Source: Rhytidiadelphus loreus
Taxonomy: Eukaryota > Streptophyta > Bryopsida > Hypnales > Hylocomiaceae
Assembly (NCBI GenBank): GCA_947034895.1
Contig: OX344762.1
Location: forward strand, 9,119,501-9,183,500
DNA: 64,000 bases
Direction: 5' to 3'
Position numbers and translations under genes: made by a program. The notes below the pieces were generated by a model, which searched no databases, was not told the origin of the DNA, and saw only the letters and a list, made by a program, of their open reading frames with translations. Positions 23,550-34,264 of this stretch are shown here, piece after piece (position 1 is the stretch's first letter; every line of letters starts with the position of its first letter).

Positions 23550-25020
23550 TTGAGTTTTTTTTAATTTCCCAACCTATTTTTGCCACGAGTTTTTATCAAG
23601 TTCTGGACGTTGAAAGCTCTCTTACAAGTAGCCATTGAGACACATTGCACTTTAGCTATTTCTACAAAGACAATCAAGTTAGGGCAATGTGTTTGTAAAG
23701 CATGATTCCATGTGATCATACGGTCCTACAAATCTTGAAAGGTTTTGTCCCCCCATTGAATTGTATACTAAAATTTGAAGGACAAAAACTCCCACTTACA
23801 AGCCTGTACATTAAGAAGGGGGAAAAGGAAAAACATGAATGTGAGTGATTAGCCTTATACAATGCGAGCAAAGTATTCAACTTGGTGACTCTCCAACTTT
23901 GCAAACCAACTTACTTAGATGGCATATTAGAAGGATTAAGGATTTTGAAACAAGAAATGATGTCATCGTCACAAAATTTGGCATCCAAATCCTGACAAAC
24001 TACTCTGCAAAAGTCCAATGAAATTGTAGAGCCTCCTCCAAGTTAGTTCCTAGCCTAGAGTGCTATACTTTGAACCCATGGAACATTTCCCCCCTAACCT
24101 CACTTGTGAATTTCCTTAGATAACCTCTAAAAGGGCCATACTTAGGAAGCACATGATACCTTGTCTCTTTGTTTAACCTGTCCGTATTCAAATCAATGGT
24201 TTTACAATAAACAACATTCAAATCTATGCTATCTTTGTACACACTATACTACCTACAATAGTCACATCTACGAATTTATATTGGAACACCTTTGATAACA
24301 TAACCAAGGAATGCAAGATGTCAGCTAAAAATATAAAACATAAATGAATTTAAACTGGGACAATTTTTCCAAGATAGTAATAGTTTGATCTAAATCCTTG
24401 TCCTACACATCATAGAAAAAACAAAGTACAAACTCCAACAAATCGCACAAAGTTGTGATTGCTTGCCAACTACTTAGCCACTATATTTTATGATACTATT
24501 TCATTGTTTTTTCTTTATCGAACAAGTCCTATTGCAAGGAGGTCAATGCATACTTGCACTTATTGGACTTATTAAAGAAACAACTAAATTCAACACAAAT
24601 TGACCTCGGATGACATTGATTTATAGTCCAGTGCTTTTGTAGCATCAAGGGCTGCCAAGTTCGTTTGATGCGCAATACAATGACACGCTAAGAGGTAAAA
24701 GTTTACTTGTTGCTTGAATCTTTGTAGCCACTCCACCATGAGCATCCACCATGGTGCTAGTGCCATCACTAATAAAATCTGCAAATTTTCGTAAATCCAA
24801 CCCCCACTTGCAAAGATGTTTCATAAATCATAGTTGCGTCCTTCTTGCCCCTTTCTACTTGCAATAGACCCAAAAAGATAGTGACAAACAAACCCTCCTT
24901 TTCCCACTTTGTTGGCTATATACTTACTCCTCGATATCAAGTAACTACATCTTCATCTTCTATGTTTCATTTCTTTATTTTTTAATCCACTTTGTTTACA
25001 TGGCTCACTAGTTTAGGATT
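23550..25020 (-). pseudogene. Decayed hAT transposase (ZMYM/ZNF862-like type)
   Basis: Reading the minus strand across several frames recovers the expected order of this transposase class. First comes FVTIFLGLLQVERGKKDAT (about 24840-24895), then ISDGTSTMVDAHGGVATK (24715-24775), then LLACHCIAHQTNLAALDA (24635-24690). Next is a DILHSLVMLSKVFQ segment (about 24275-24325), and finally the C-terminal dimerisation region CKRAFNVQNLIKTRGKNRLG (about 23570-23640). Frameshifts and stops separate every block, so it is a dead copy. The N-terminal zinc finger is not seen and terminal repeats were not found. Immediately to the right lies the gypsy fragment. Confidence 0.7.
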
Positions 25021-25212
25021 TTTGTATAGGATTTTTCCTAAGGTTTTTTCAAGTGTAGTTTTAGGGTTTGGCTTATCCACCATCTACTGAAAGTACGTCT
25101 TCACTCTTCAGGTTTTCCCATTTCCAAATTATTTATCATTCTTCCATTGAATTTGCATAATTTCTTCATACTTTAACTGATTTTTTTATTCCAAAATGTG
25201 TGGGTTTCTTCA

Positions 25213-27332
25213 GTAGAGATGGCTAAACGCCAAAAGTTCTTAAGGGACCATTTCTTTGCAAAGTCCAGAAAAGTAGAAGTTGTGGAAATACTTTCTTCAA
25301 CATCTAGGATGTCTTATTGTCATGGAATTGGTGAATCACACATTGATTGGCTTCTCCCTTCAAAGATACAAATTACATAAAGCCAATGGAACAAGAAATG
25401 GTGTATTCAACCGGTTTATTCCTAATTTGGTACTAGGAATAGGAAGGCCAATCAGTTCTTTGATCAACAAAGCAAGTCCTTTTGTTTGGAGGGAGGAGCA
25501 AGTGCAGTCTTTTAATTATATAAAAGAGCAATTTGCTAGTTATCCCGTTGTGAAGGGGCCTGACTGGACGCAACGTTTTATTATAAATCCATCAGCCAAC
25601 AAACATGCAATGGCAGCTGTATTGATACAAAATGATGGTTCTGGAAGAGCACATCCCGTGTATTATGTGAGCAAACTTCTTATGACTTGTGAACGCAAAT
25701 ATTCATGAATCATTAGAGAAACAAGCTGTAGCATTGTTTAATGCATGCTGTAAATTCAAACATTATCTACTATCTAGTCCGTTCTCAACGCTAGTACAAT
25801 GTGAAACCGATGGCTTAAAACTATTAGTCCAACAGACGTATCCTGAAGGTCGAGCAACAAGGTTCATGGCTGCTATGCAACCTTACGATCTCGAAATCAA
25901 GGTTGCGAAAGGAAAGTGAGCAAGTCATGCTAGTCTTGTGTTGGAGCTCGGTGAACATCCACGTGAAGAAACCGGTGTTTTATCTGATGATGCAAAATGT
26001 TATTCTATTGCAGAAACACCAGGTTCACAAGATTTTGATTATACAGATATAATCAATTACCTAAGAGATCTGACACTACCAAACGGTCTCGATGCACAGC
26101 AACATCGCAATATCCGACGAAGAAGCCTCCCACATACTTTGATTAGTGATGAACTTTATTGGTCTGAGAAAGATGGAATTTTGAGAAAGGCAGTTAAACT
26201 AGAAGAAACAAAGGAAATTTTGCACCAATCTCACGAAGGAGCATGCCGCGGGCATTTTGCCTTGGATATTACCGCATGGAAAATCCTTCAAGCAGGATAC
26301 TTTTCGCCTTCTCTCTTTGCCGATTGCAATCACCATTGTCGAAGTTGTACACAATGTCAAGCTTATGGTAGAAAAACTAGACTGTATACCAAATTACACC
26401 CAATATTTCCTATAGGTGTGTTCGAGAAATGGGTAGTCGATTTTGTGGGATCCCTACTTCTTACAGCAAAACGCAATGAATATCTTATTGTTGCTACCAA
26501 TTATCTCACTAAGTGGTCCGAAGCCACGTCAATCAAGAAATGTAACCAAAAGGCCACCACAGAATTTATGTACAATCAAATTATTTGTAGGTATGGCTAT
26601 CCCTTAGAAATTGTGATCGACCAAAGTACCCACTTTGCTAACGAGTTGGTGGTTGAGTTGCTAAAAAGAATGTCTGTTAAGCATCGAAGATCCAGTCCCT
26701 ATTATCCTCAAGCTAATGGTTTGGTTGAAAAGACCAACGGAGTTTTAACTAATATATTTGAGAAGGTTATACTAGAAAAGCAAAGAGAGTGAAATTTACA
26801 TATTGGCGAAGCGCTATGGGCTATATCGTACGGCTTATAAAACGGCCACGGGATTCACACCTTTTCAACTAGCATTCGGCTTTGAAGCAACGGTACCTAT
26901 TGAGCTAGAGCTCCCTTCTTTGCAAACTGTGGTACATCACAACCTAGGCGATGCCGAGTCTATACGAAATCAAATCCTCATGTTAGAAAAGCTTGATGAG
27001 ACGCAACAAAGTGTTTTATAGAATTACAAGATTTTACAACGTCAAAGGAAGGCTAGACATGATGCTATGAAGAAACTAGTGAAATTTCACTGCGGAGATT
27101 TAGTGATGATTGTAGACTAATGGCTTATTAAACAACACGGTCAAAAATTTCGTCCAAAATGGCAAGGACCCTTTGTGATTTACAAAACTTGTAGCAATGG
27201 ATTTTATAAATTGAGCACCCCTAACGGAGTTATCTTACGCAAGTAGTACAATGGATCTAAACTAAAGCTATATAGATGTCGCCGTGAGCAGACTCAGTTC
27301 ACCGGTTTGACTTTTGAGCCTAGGGAGGAAAA
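25213..27332 (+). mobile_element. Ty3/gypsy polyprotein remnant (RT end, RNase H, integrase)
   Basis: The 3' half of a Ty3/gypsy pol gene is broken by frameshifts and stops. NRFIPN and the SPFVWREE region (about 25410-25500) mark the end of reverse transcriptase. ADA-like to HPVYYVSKLL and EKQAVALFNACCKFKHYLL (to about 25919) are RNase H. The H-G...GHFAL/C..CTQCQ zinc-binding box (about 26230-26370) and the D, D, E integrase core follow: VVDFVG, VIDQSTHF, YYPQANGLVEK. A TATGFTPFQLAFGFEA block and a GPFVIYKTCSNGFYKL tail come after it. Breaks are near 25705, at 25917 (TGA), near 26790, 27019, 27118 and 27244. There is no chromodomain, gag or 5' LTR. A purine tract AGGGAGGAAAA (27322-27332) is the 3' polypurine tract. 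Confidence 0.9.
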
Positions 27333-27651
27333 TGATACGAATAATTTTGGCTTACCATATTTTCTATAGTTAACTTTCATCATTGGTAGAGATTGTCAAT
27401 CGTTATCATCTATAGGCAATTCCTTGTGAGAATTGTGGTTAGCGCCAGGTTGCCGAGCAGTTAGTGGGAATGGAAGTTAGAGAATAAATGGTGGACAATG
27501 CAAGACCAAAAGGACACAGAGGCATAGTGAGAGGTCTAGGGAGGTAGCACACAAGGAGGAGAGATGTAACCACTGTAATGAATCTCTTGAATAAATAAAC
27601 AAATCTTGAATACTATCTATTTTGGTTTAACGGAAATTATTGCACCATTCA
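27333..27651 (+). mobile_element. 3' LTR of the gypsy element
   Basis: This 319 bp LTR starts TGATACGAATAATTTTGGCT directly after the polypurine tract and ends ATTGCACCATTCA, giving the standard TG...CA borders. The same sequence recurs inverted at 27686-27960 and 28581-28898. Confidence 0.88.
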
Positions 27652-27685
27652 TTGGGCCAACCTTGACAACCTTGACAGAACAAAA

Positions 27686-27960
27686 TGAATGGTGCAATAA
27701 TTTTTGTTAAACCAAAATAGATTCTATTCAAGATTTGTTTATGTATTCAAGAGATTCATTACAATGGTTACCTCTCTCCTCCCTATGCGCTACCTCCTTG
27801 GACCTCTCACTATGCCTCTGTACCCCTCTGGTCTTGCATTGTCCACTATTTATTTTCTAACTTCCATTCCCACTAATTGCTAGGTAGCTTGGCACTAACC
27901 GCAATTCTCACAAGGAATTGCCTACGGATGATAACGGTCGACAATCTAGCAATGGTGAAG
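27686..27960 (-). mobile_element. Inverted partial LTR (same family)
   Basis: On the minus strand this is the LTR lacking about its first 45 bases. It begins on the plus strand with TGAATGGTGCAATAATTTTT and becomes unalignable after about 27960. It faces the plus-strand LTR across a 34-base spacer. Confidence 0.8.
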
Positions 27961-28580
27961 AGCATTTGAACGAATATAGTCAGTCAGCATCGGAGGACAA
28001 ATACATCCAATATGGTGTCAAGAGGAGTAGCAGATTGGAGAAGCATTCCAACAAACAATCGCCAACCAGCTCGGTGAACATCCACTAACAATCTCAGATT
28101 CAAACCTCGAAATCCTAATTCTCTGACACGAATCCCCGATCTACCACAATAGTTCAGAACGTGAGAGCTTCCTAACACCCTTTGACAGAATCCACGCTCA
28201 CCGCACCAACACTGTTGCTTTCAACAATCTATGTTGTTTACCGCTGTTTACGACAATTGTGGAGAAACAAGCAAGTGAGAATGACAGAGAGGGGTTACGA
28301 ATATCGTGAATTGTGAAGAATGAAGCGAGAAAAACAATTAGAATTGTGTTCGAAACAAAAAGAGGATTGTCACACAGGATGAAACAAAGGCGTAACGTAC
28401 TGAGAATGGAAATCAGTGAGAGTGCAGACAATGGGCAACACACAACAATCACGTAGTCCCACACCCAATTTTGAAACTCACAACAATCAAAGGACTCACA
28501 GACAATCGACTTCCGAACACACTAATTTTCTAGGCTCTCACCCTCTGAAAAATCCTCGTGTCCCGGCAATGGAACCGAAA
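27961..28580 (-). mobile_element. Leader of a deleted gypsy copy, with PBS
   Basis: On the minus strand the sequence next to the inverted LTR reads CGGTTCCATTGCCGGGAC within the first 20 bases. This resembles a mutated tRNA-Asp-type primer-binding site (TGGCGCCGTTGCCGGGGA in many plant gypsy elements). The remainder is untranslated leader or gag remnant. No gag or pol motif is recognisable, so almost the whole coding region is gone. The frames at 27984-28178 and 28198-28464 are not convincing genes. Confidence 0.6.
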
Positions 28581-28898
28581 TGAATGGTGCAATAATTTTT
28601 GTTAAACCAAAATAGATTGTATTCAAGATTTGTTTATTTATTCAAGAGATTCATTACAGTGGTTACCTCTCTCCTCCCTGTGCGCTACCTCCTTGGACCT
28701 CTCCTATGCCTTTGTGCCCCTCTGGTCTTGCACTGTCCACCATTTATTCTCTAACTTCCATTTCCACTAACTGCTGGGCAGCTTGGCGCTAACCGCAATT
28801 CTCTCAAGGAATTGCCTACGGATGATAACGGTCGACAATCTCTACCAAGGATGAAAGTTAACTATAGAAAATACGGCAAGCCAAAATTATCTGTATCA
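28581..28898 (-). mobile_element. 5' LTR of the inverted deleted gypsy copy
   Basis: A 318 bp near full-length LTR in reverse orientation runs from TGAATGGTGC to ATCTGTATCA. The flanks CAAAA (left of the inverted pair, 27681-27685) and GGACA (right) do not match, so no intact target duplication brackets the inverted copy. Confidence 0.85.
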
Positions 28899-28905
28899 GG
28901 ACAAT

Positions 28906-28922
28906 GGGACTTTAGGGGTTAA
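28906..28922 (+). repeat. Solo TTAA-element end beside the LTR
   Basis: GGGACTTTAGGGGTTAA is a right terminus of the TTAA-bounded family. It starts only eight bases after the inverted LTR, which suggests that the retrotransposon landed inside an older TTAA element. No left partner is identified. Confidence 0.4.
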
Positions 28923-30867
28923 ACACCTCTCTCTTTTTCTAAGCACTCACAAAATTTGACCTGAAATTCTTGTCAAGTGAAGGAATTCTCTCCACATAAA
29001 CACTCAAATTTTAATTTAGATGAACTTTAAAAATTTAAATGAAACTCATCCAAAACCAAGTTGAACTCTTGTGGAAGTCTATTTAACACTCTAATTTCAT
29101 GTGGGGTGACCCCGATGCCACTTCACGTGATAGTTGTCATGTAAACAAAGATCGTAATACACAATAGATTGAGTGGTACAACCAACATCAAATATACAAT
29201 CAATAACCAAATATAAATGCATAACAAACACACCCTTGAATGCTCCCCTAGTGGATAAAGAGTTCTTCTAATTAGCCAAGATCAAGTACACACATGGTCA
29301 GGGATGTTGTTGCAACAACTGTATACATTCAAGTCAATATCATGGCACATAGATAGACCAATCAAGCTGGTGAGGAAGTAACTAATGGATTGTACAATAT
29401 ACAAAAATTGAAACTTTGCATAAATATGATTTTTTTGTGGAATTTTGAAATGCAATAGGAGGTAGTAAAATGATCCAAATTCAAAATCGTAAAGTATGTG
29501 AAGTAGATATCAAAGTCTAATTTTATAAAATCAAATTTTTTTAATAAAAAATTACAAAATCATACTCCGGAGTACATTGATAGAGCTTTTCATGACATAG
29601 ACTTCAAAATCTCATGAGGTGGGTCAAAAAGTCAAAATTCCAAAATGGAAACTCCATTTGGCCTTCACGTCCCAATAAGTTTTTTTGAATACGAAATGAG
29701 GAGAAAATCACTATATAAAATATTCTTGTGGGCTGAAATTTTCTTGAAATCTGTCCAATCCAGATTTCATGCTAAAAGTGCCCCCAAAAGGAGATTTTGA
29801 CTTTTCGACTCATTTTTTTGGGCAATTACTTGCTATATAGCATTCTACAAGAGACAAGTGGTGGCTTAGAGTTGTGACTTAGATTTGAAACTTAGAATTG
29901 GGACTTTGGCCTTCACACTATAAAGTCTCAAGTTCCACATTCCATATTTTATATTCACCTGGGACTCATCATTGGGAGTTAGGGACTTGGTACGCAGTGT
30001 GCAACGCCCCTAATCTAATAAGGTGATCTGTGAAGGGCTCCCTGGCTGGCTGGCTGTTTGTTTTTTGCCGAGTGCAGTGGACAGAGATCCTCTGTTCAGC
30101 ACTGCCTCGCCGCTCACACTACCTTACTGTACCGGCAGATCTGCGTCCGTACTGTAGCCACCACTGACGTGGTGGAATTCTTCCCGGCCTCGCCCAGTCG
30201 TCCCCGGCAGTTTCCGGCCTAGCCAAGCTAAGCAGATTACTAAAGTAGTAATCTTTGTAGGTCTTCAGGATTTATCCTGTTGTAGTAGTAGTAGTAGTAC
30301 CAGTTCCAGTCCAAGTCTTCACTACTTGCTGGTCCGTTGAATGATCGTTGCGAAGAAGCGGTGCCGGGCGCTGCTCCCCATGTACTGGCCTGGTGGCTGC
30401 AGACTCCAGCCAGGCAACCTCACCTTGCCCTTACTCGCGGCCTTGGGATATCTGACTAGCTCGGCACTAGTCGTCGTCGTCTTCGTCGTCGTCTGATCCA
30501 CAGCTCGGACACCACTGGCGGGGGACTTGGTTAGTTTGTGGTGTGTACGCTAGTTGGGGTTGCAGCCACTGTGAGTAAGAAGGTTGGTGGTGTTTGTGTG
30601 AACTTGGGCGACGAAACGGTCTCTCGTCAGTCGCGAGGGTTCGTGAATCGGTTGGAGGCCACGTTTTGGGTGGTCGAGCACCACGTTGCGGTGCCAATGG
30701 CGCCCCTGAGGTGGTGACCGATCGTCGCTGCCATGGCCACTCAAGGCAGGTGCTTGCATTGCGAGGATGTCCTCATGGTAATCCTAGTTGAGGTGTAGAA
30801 ACGGGTGCAGATTCGTATATGTATATAGCAGTGGCAATCTGACAACTGAGGGATTATCGTCACCACC
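28923..30867. other. Intergenic and 5' flank of the RLCK gene
   Basis: The left part is AT-rich. From about 30000 the sequence turns GC-rich, with trinucleotide runs (GTA)n near 30276-30298 and a GTCGTC-rich run near 30471-30497, typical of a plant promoter or 5' UTR. A TATATGTATATA stretch lies about 40 bases before the ATG at 30868. Frames at 30467-30791 are by-products of the GC content. Confidence 0.45.
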
Positions 30868-33151
30868 ATGGGTTGTTTTTCGACGCCCAAGTCTGGGGAA
30901 CGCACATCTGGTGTCCCGAGATACTCCACGCGCGTCTCCTCGCGTGATTCGAATTTTAGCCTCCTCTCCAACAAGCCCGTGGAGCTTCCCGATCCCCGAA
31001 CTCTGCTGGAGGGCGCGAGGAAGAGTGGTGCACTCAAAGTGGTCGACGATGAGCCGGTCGCGTCTGTCTCTGATCGCGGCAAGAGCAGAGAACAACTGAA
31101 CCACCGCGCGGGGAGGCGGACGGCGTTTTCGGGTCCTCTGGTGTACAACAATGTGGCCACGGCTGATTCCTCGCGCGCTTCCACCAATTACTTCTCCAGC
31201 GACGACGGGAAGAGACTCGGGACTGGATTGCGGCTCCGGAGGGCTTCCAGTTTCGGAGGTCGACCGCAACCCTTGCCACTTCCGGCAGATGAGAAAACCG
31301 CCAAGAGTCCCGAGGCGGGGAAGCGGATGTATCTGCCATTGCCTGTAGCTCCAGAGGTTACCACTCCCCGCAGGACTCCCACCAGCCGCACCACGAGCTC
31401 GTTCAAACTGGAGGCCGTGGACACGCGGCGCGGGCGAGTGGCGACCGTGGGTGGACTGCCTCTGCCTCCCCCGTCCGTGGCCAGCAAGTTGATGGCCAGT
31501 CTCCCGGCGTTCGAATTTCGTGACTTGATGCTCGCCACGGACGACTTCGCGGCAAGCTCCTGCTTGGAGCGAGGCGCATTCGGGACTGTGTTCAGCGCGA
31601 GGCTCAAGGATCCCTCCTCCGAGACTAATATCTACGATGCGAAAATCGACGCGACGGTGCTTCGTCTCCCTGAAAATCCTGCGCAGGTACGCACGCCATG
31701 GCCATCCTCAAAGAGTTCCTGATGTGGCGCCATAGCCACGAACTCTTTACCTCGTGGTGCCCAATTTGATGTTTGGTCTGTGGTTTTCAGGGTTGTTTGG
31801 AATGGAGATCCGAAGTGCAGCTGCTGGCGCAAATCTCCAGCCCGAATGTGTGCGTCGTGAAGGGGTATTGCTCCCATGAGGTGGGGCCAAGGTTGAGCAC
31901 GGGAGAGAGGCGGCAGGAGCGTTTGTTGGTGTTCGAGCAGCCTTACAATGGTCCCCTCTCCGACCATCTGTTCGGCAATCGCTACTTGACCTATTTGGAT
32001 TGGAGGACGAGAATTGATATCGCTCTCGGTGCCGCACGGGGGCTGCTGTATATACATGATCGTGCGCCGCTGCAAATTGTTTACATGGACTTTTGCGCTT
32101 CGAATGTGTTGCTGGATAGGGATTTTGCCGCGAGGTTGGCTGGCTATGGCTTGTCGGTGACCGCCACGCCTTCCTCCTCTTTCAAACCGGTAAGAAAAGG
32201 AGTCCCTTTTTTTAGGGTTAGGGTTATATCGTCTCTGTCGCATGGGAAGTGTCTATACAATGGTTCGGAAATTTAGAAAGATACTGCGCCCAAATGATGA
32301 AGGGGCAATCGTGTTGGGGGCCTACATTCCAAATAATGAATTCTGCGTGTCTAGTGGAGATGCTATTTGTGATTTTAGGAAGAGTGGTATTCTATGATTG
32401 TCCAATAGGGTTTGTTGAATTTTGAATCTGTAAGCATCATCTTACGGAGTATGCTGACAAATTTAGTAGGATTAGACGTTATGGGAAAAAGTCCTCTGAA
32501 AAGTTCTATTTGGAGTAGCAACTGTTGCGATTAGGCGCTTGCTATCATTAATGCGTGTTTTTTTTTGGGTACATTAGTTGTGTGTCATTGTGCTGATCGC
32601 TTAGCGTGTGCGTTGTGTTTGGGTCGCAGAGCATGCTGCTCAGCCAAGCCCACGCGAAGAACAACGTCTGGAGCTTCGGAATCTTCCTGCTGGAGCTTCT
32701 CACGGGCAAGAACAGCCGAGACACGACCTACTTCGGCGACGACAACAACTTCCTGCACTGGGGCCGCCAGTATTTCAAGGACGAGGCGAAGCTTTTGCAG
32801 ATCATCGACCCGCGCATGAAAGAGCTTTGCCCTATCACTGGAGCCATGGAGGTGGTGGAGTTGTTGCTGCAATGCGCGAGTAAGAACGAATCCCTGCGAC
32901 CCCCTATGTCGGAGATTCTTGCGTCTCTCATGGCGATCAAGGCCAAATACTGCGGCAATCCGGGGGTCTCAAGAATTAGGAACAAGGGGGCTGCCAGTTG
33001 GGTACTCTCGCCACGGAGAACAGAATTGCATTCTCGCGACTTTCAGGGCTCATTCGATTTGCAATCTTCGTCGGACGCTTCCTCTTCTTCGGAAGTTGAG
33101 GATCTATTCACGTCGAGAATCTCGCCTCGGGCCTTGAGAGTGGTGGTTTAG
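30868..33151 (+). CDS. Receptor-like cytoplasmic kinase, RLCK-VII/PBL-like, probable pseudokinase
   Basis: Three exons, 30868-31686, 31791-32189 and 32630-33151, all joined in phase 0 at GT-AG borders, encode 579 residues. The protein starts MGCF: Gly2 and Cys3 are the usual N-myristoylation and palmitoylation sites of plasma-membrane RLCKs. Residues 4-210 are a basic, Ser/Pro-rich linker. The kinase-like domain (about 215-500) has a PBL-type layout, e.g. IVYMDFCASNVLLD where active members read VIYRDFKxSNILLD. Key residues are altered: the glycine loop is ERGAFGTV, the beta-3 Lys position reads ATVLRL (Leu), HRD is YMD, the catalytic-loop Lys is Cys375, and DFG is GYG (391-393). The APE segment is missing and the activation loop is very short. 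Asp373 and Asn378 remain. A scaffold or decoy role is an inference. The frames at 30741-32243 on the minus strand are shadows. Confidence 0.88.
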
Positions 33152-34264
33152 TGGCAGTTACGGAGACGTGTTCTCGTAACCTCTGTAGCAAAACATGTGT
33201 GATATTGAAATTTTAGTAGATTTCACCCCCGTCTCAGAACTGGAAATCTAGCGAAGATTCTCTGTTTAATATTGTTGTGGTAGATGACGAGTAGTCTGTG
33301 ACTATGAGCTGCGAATTGCAGCTTGTTTGTGCATGTTCCTTTGGCAGCAAACAAGTTCCTTCGATAACGCAAGCTATAACAAGGTGTTCACGTAGGATCA
33401 ATCCTAGTGTTTTGTAGCTTTGGGATAGATGTGGGCATTTTGTAGCGGGAGTCTGTACAGGAATAGATTTGAAGAATGTACCAATTGAAATGTCAGCGGA
33501 GATTTTCTGGGTAGTCAATATATTACGACATGCGAACCAAAAAAAGATGGCATATCGGAAATTGAAATGCATGTGCTGTCTCGATTCTGCCTGCTTTCGC
33601 ATGCTATCATGGACGTATCATGCATATTGCAAAGTGTTTCCTCTCCAAAGAGAAACTAATGATATTTGTGCATCCATGTAATCCTTCGTGAATCCTCTGT
33701 AAAAAGCACAATCCTCACTGATTAATATGTTCAAAAATCATATTCAAAATCTTTGAATGTCAGTGTCTATTATCGCATGCCACAATTACACAAGACAAGA
33801 AATTATTTCCTTGATATGATGGGCAGCAACATGCATCTCTTGATTTTTACATGCAACTATTGCTTTTACCACGTCTCATTCTCATAGCAGAGCAGAACTT
33901 AAGACATTTTGAGCCATTACAGGTTAGAAACATTGGTCAATATCTTACTCAGAAGCTGTAGTATCTCACCACAATTTTATAATGACCTACGGCGCCCCTG
34001 GACATTTCATTCGATTGAAAGCCACAGAACTTTTGAATTAATATTGAGTAATGTAAGTAGCGAATCTTTATTAGAAGCTTACTCCGGCAGAGTTGTACAC
34101 AATTCACGTTGATAAAATTCACTTTAAACTCATCACTTAATCTCCACCAAGGATGGAGGCAATGCCAAACAATCAGGAAATCTACACAAAAAGTAAAGTA
34201 CATACTCGACATATCCATGTTGATACTGATCTCAAAATATATCATCCTACTTTGCCGCCACGGA
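33152..34264. other. Convergent 3' spacer, no gene seen
   Basis: The stretch lies between the 3' ends of the plus-strand kinase gene and the minus-strand envelope-protein gene, so it holds both 3' UTRs. No domain-bearing frame is visible. Confidence 0.5.

Noticed and set aside
25198..25380. Plus-strand frame beginning EMAKRQKFLRDHFF, reminiscent of an N-terminal hAT zinc-finger region
   Set aside because: It is on the opposite strand to the hAT remnant and merges with the reverse-transcriptase part of the gypsy element (KIQ...W-type context). It is more likely degraded RT.
32211..32226. TTTAGGGTTAGGGTTA, telomere-like
   Set aside because: There are only two to three units inside an intron. 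This is an ordinary telobox-like word, not an interstitial telomere.
30741..32243. Minus-strand frames up to 203 codons opposite the kinase gene
   Set aside because: They are shadows of GC-rich coding sequence; the plus strand has the domain and splice evidence.
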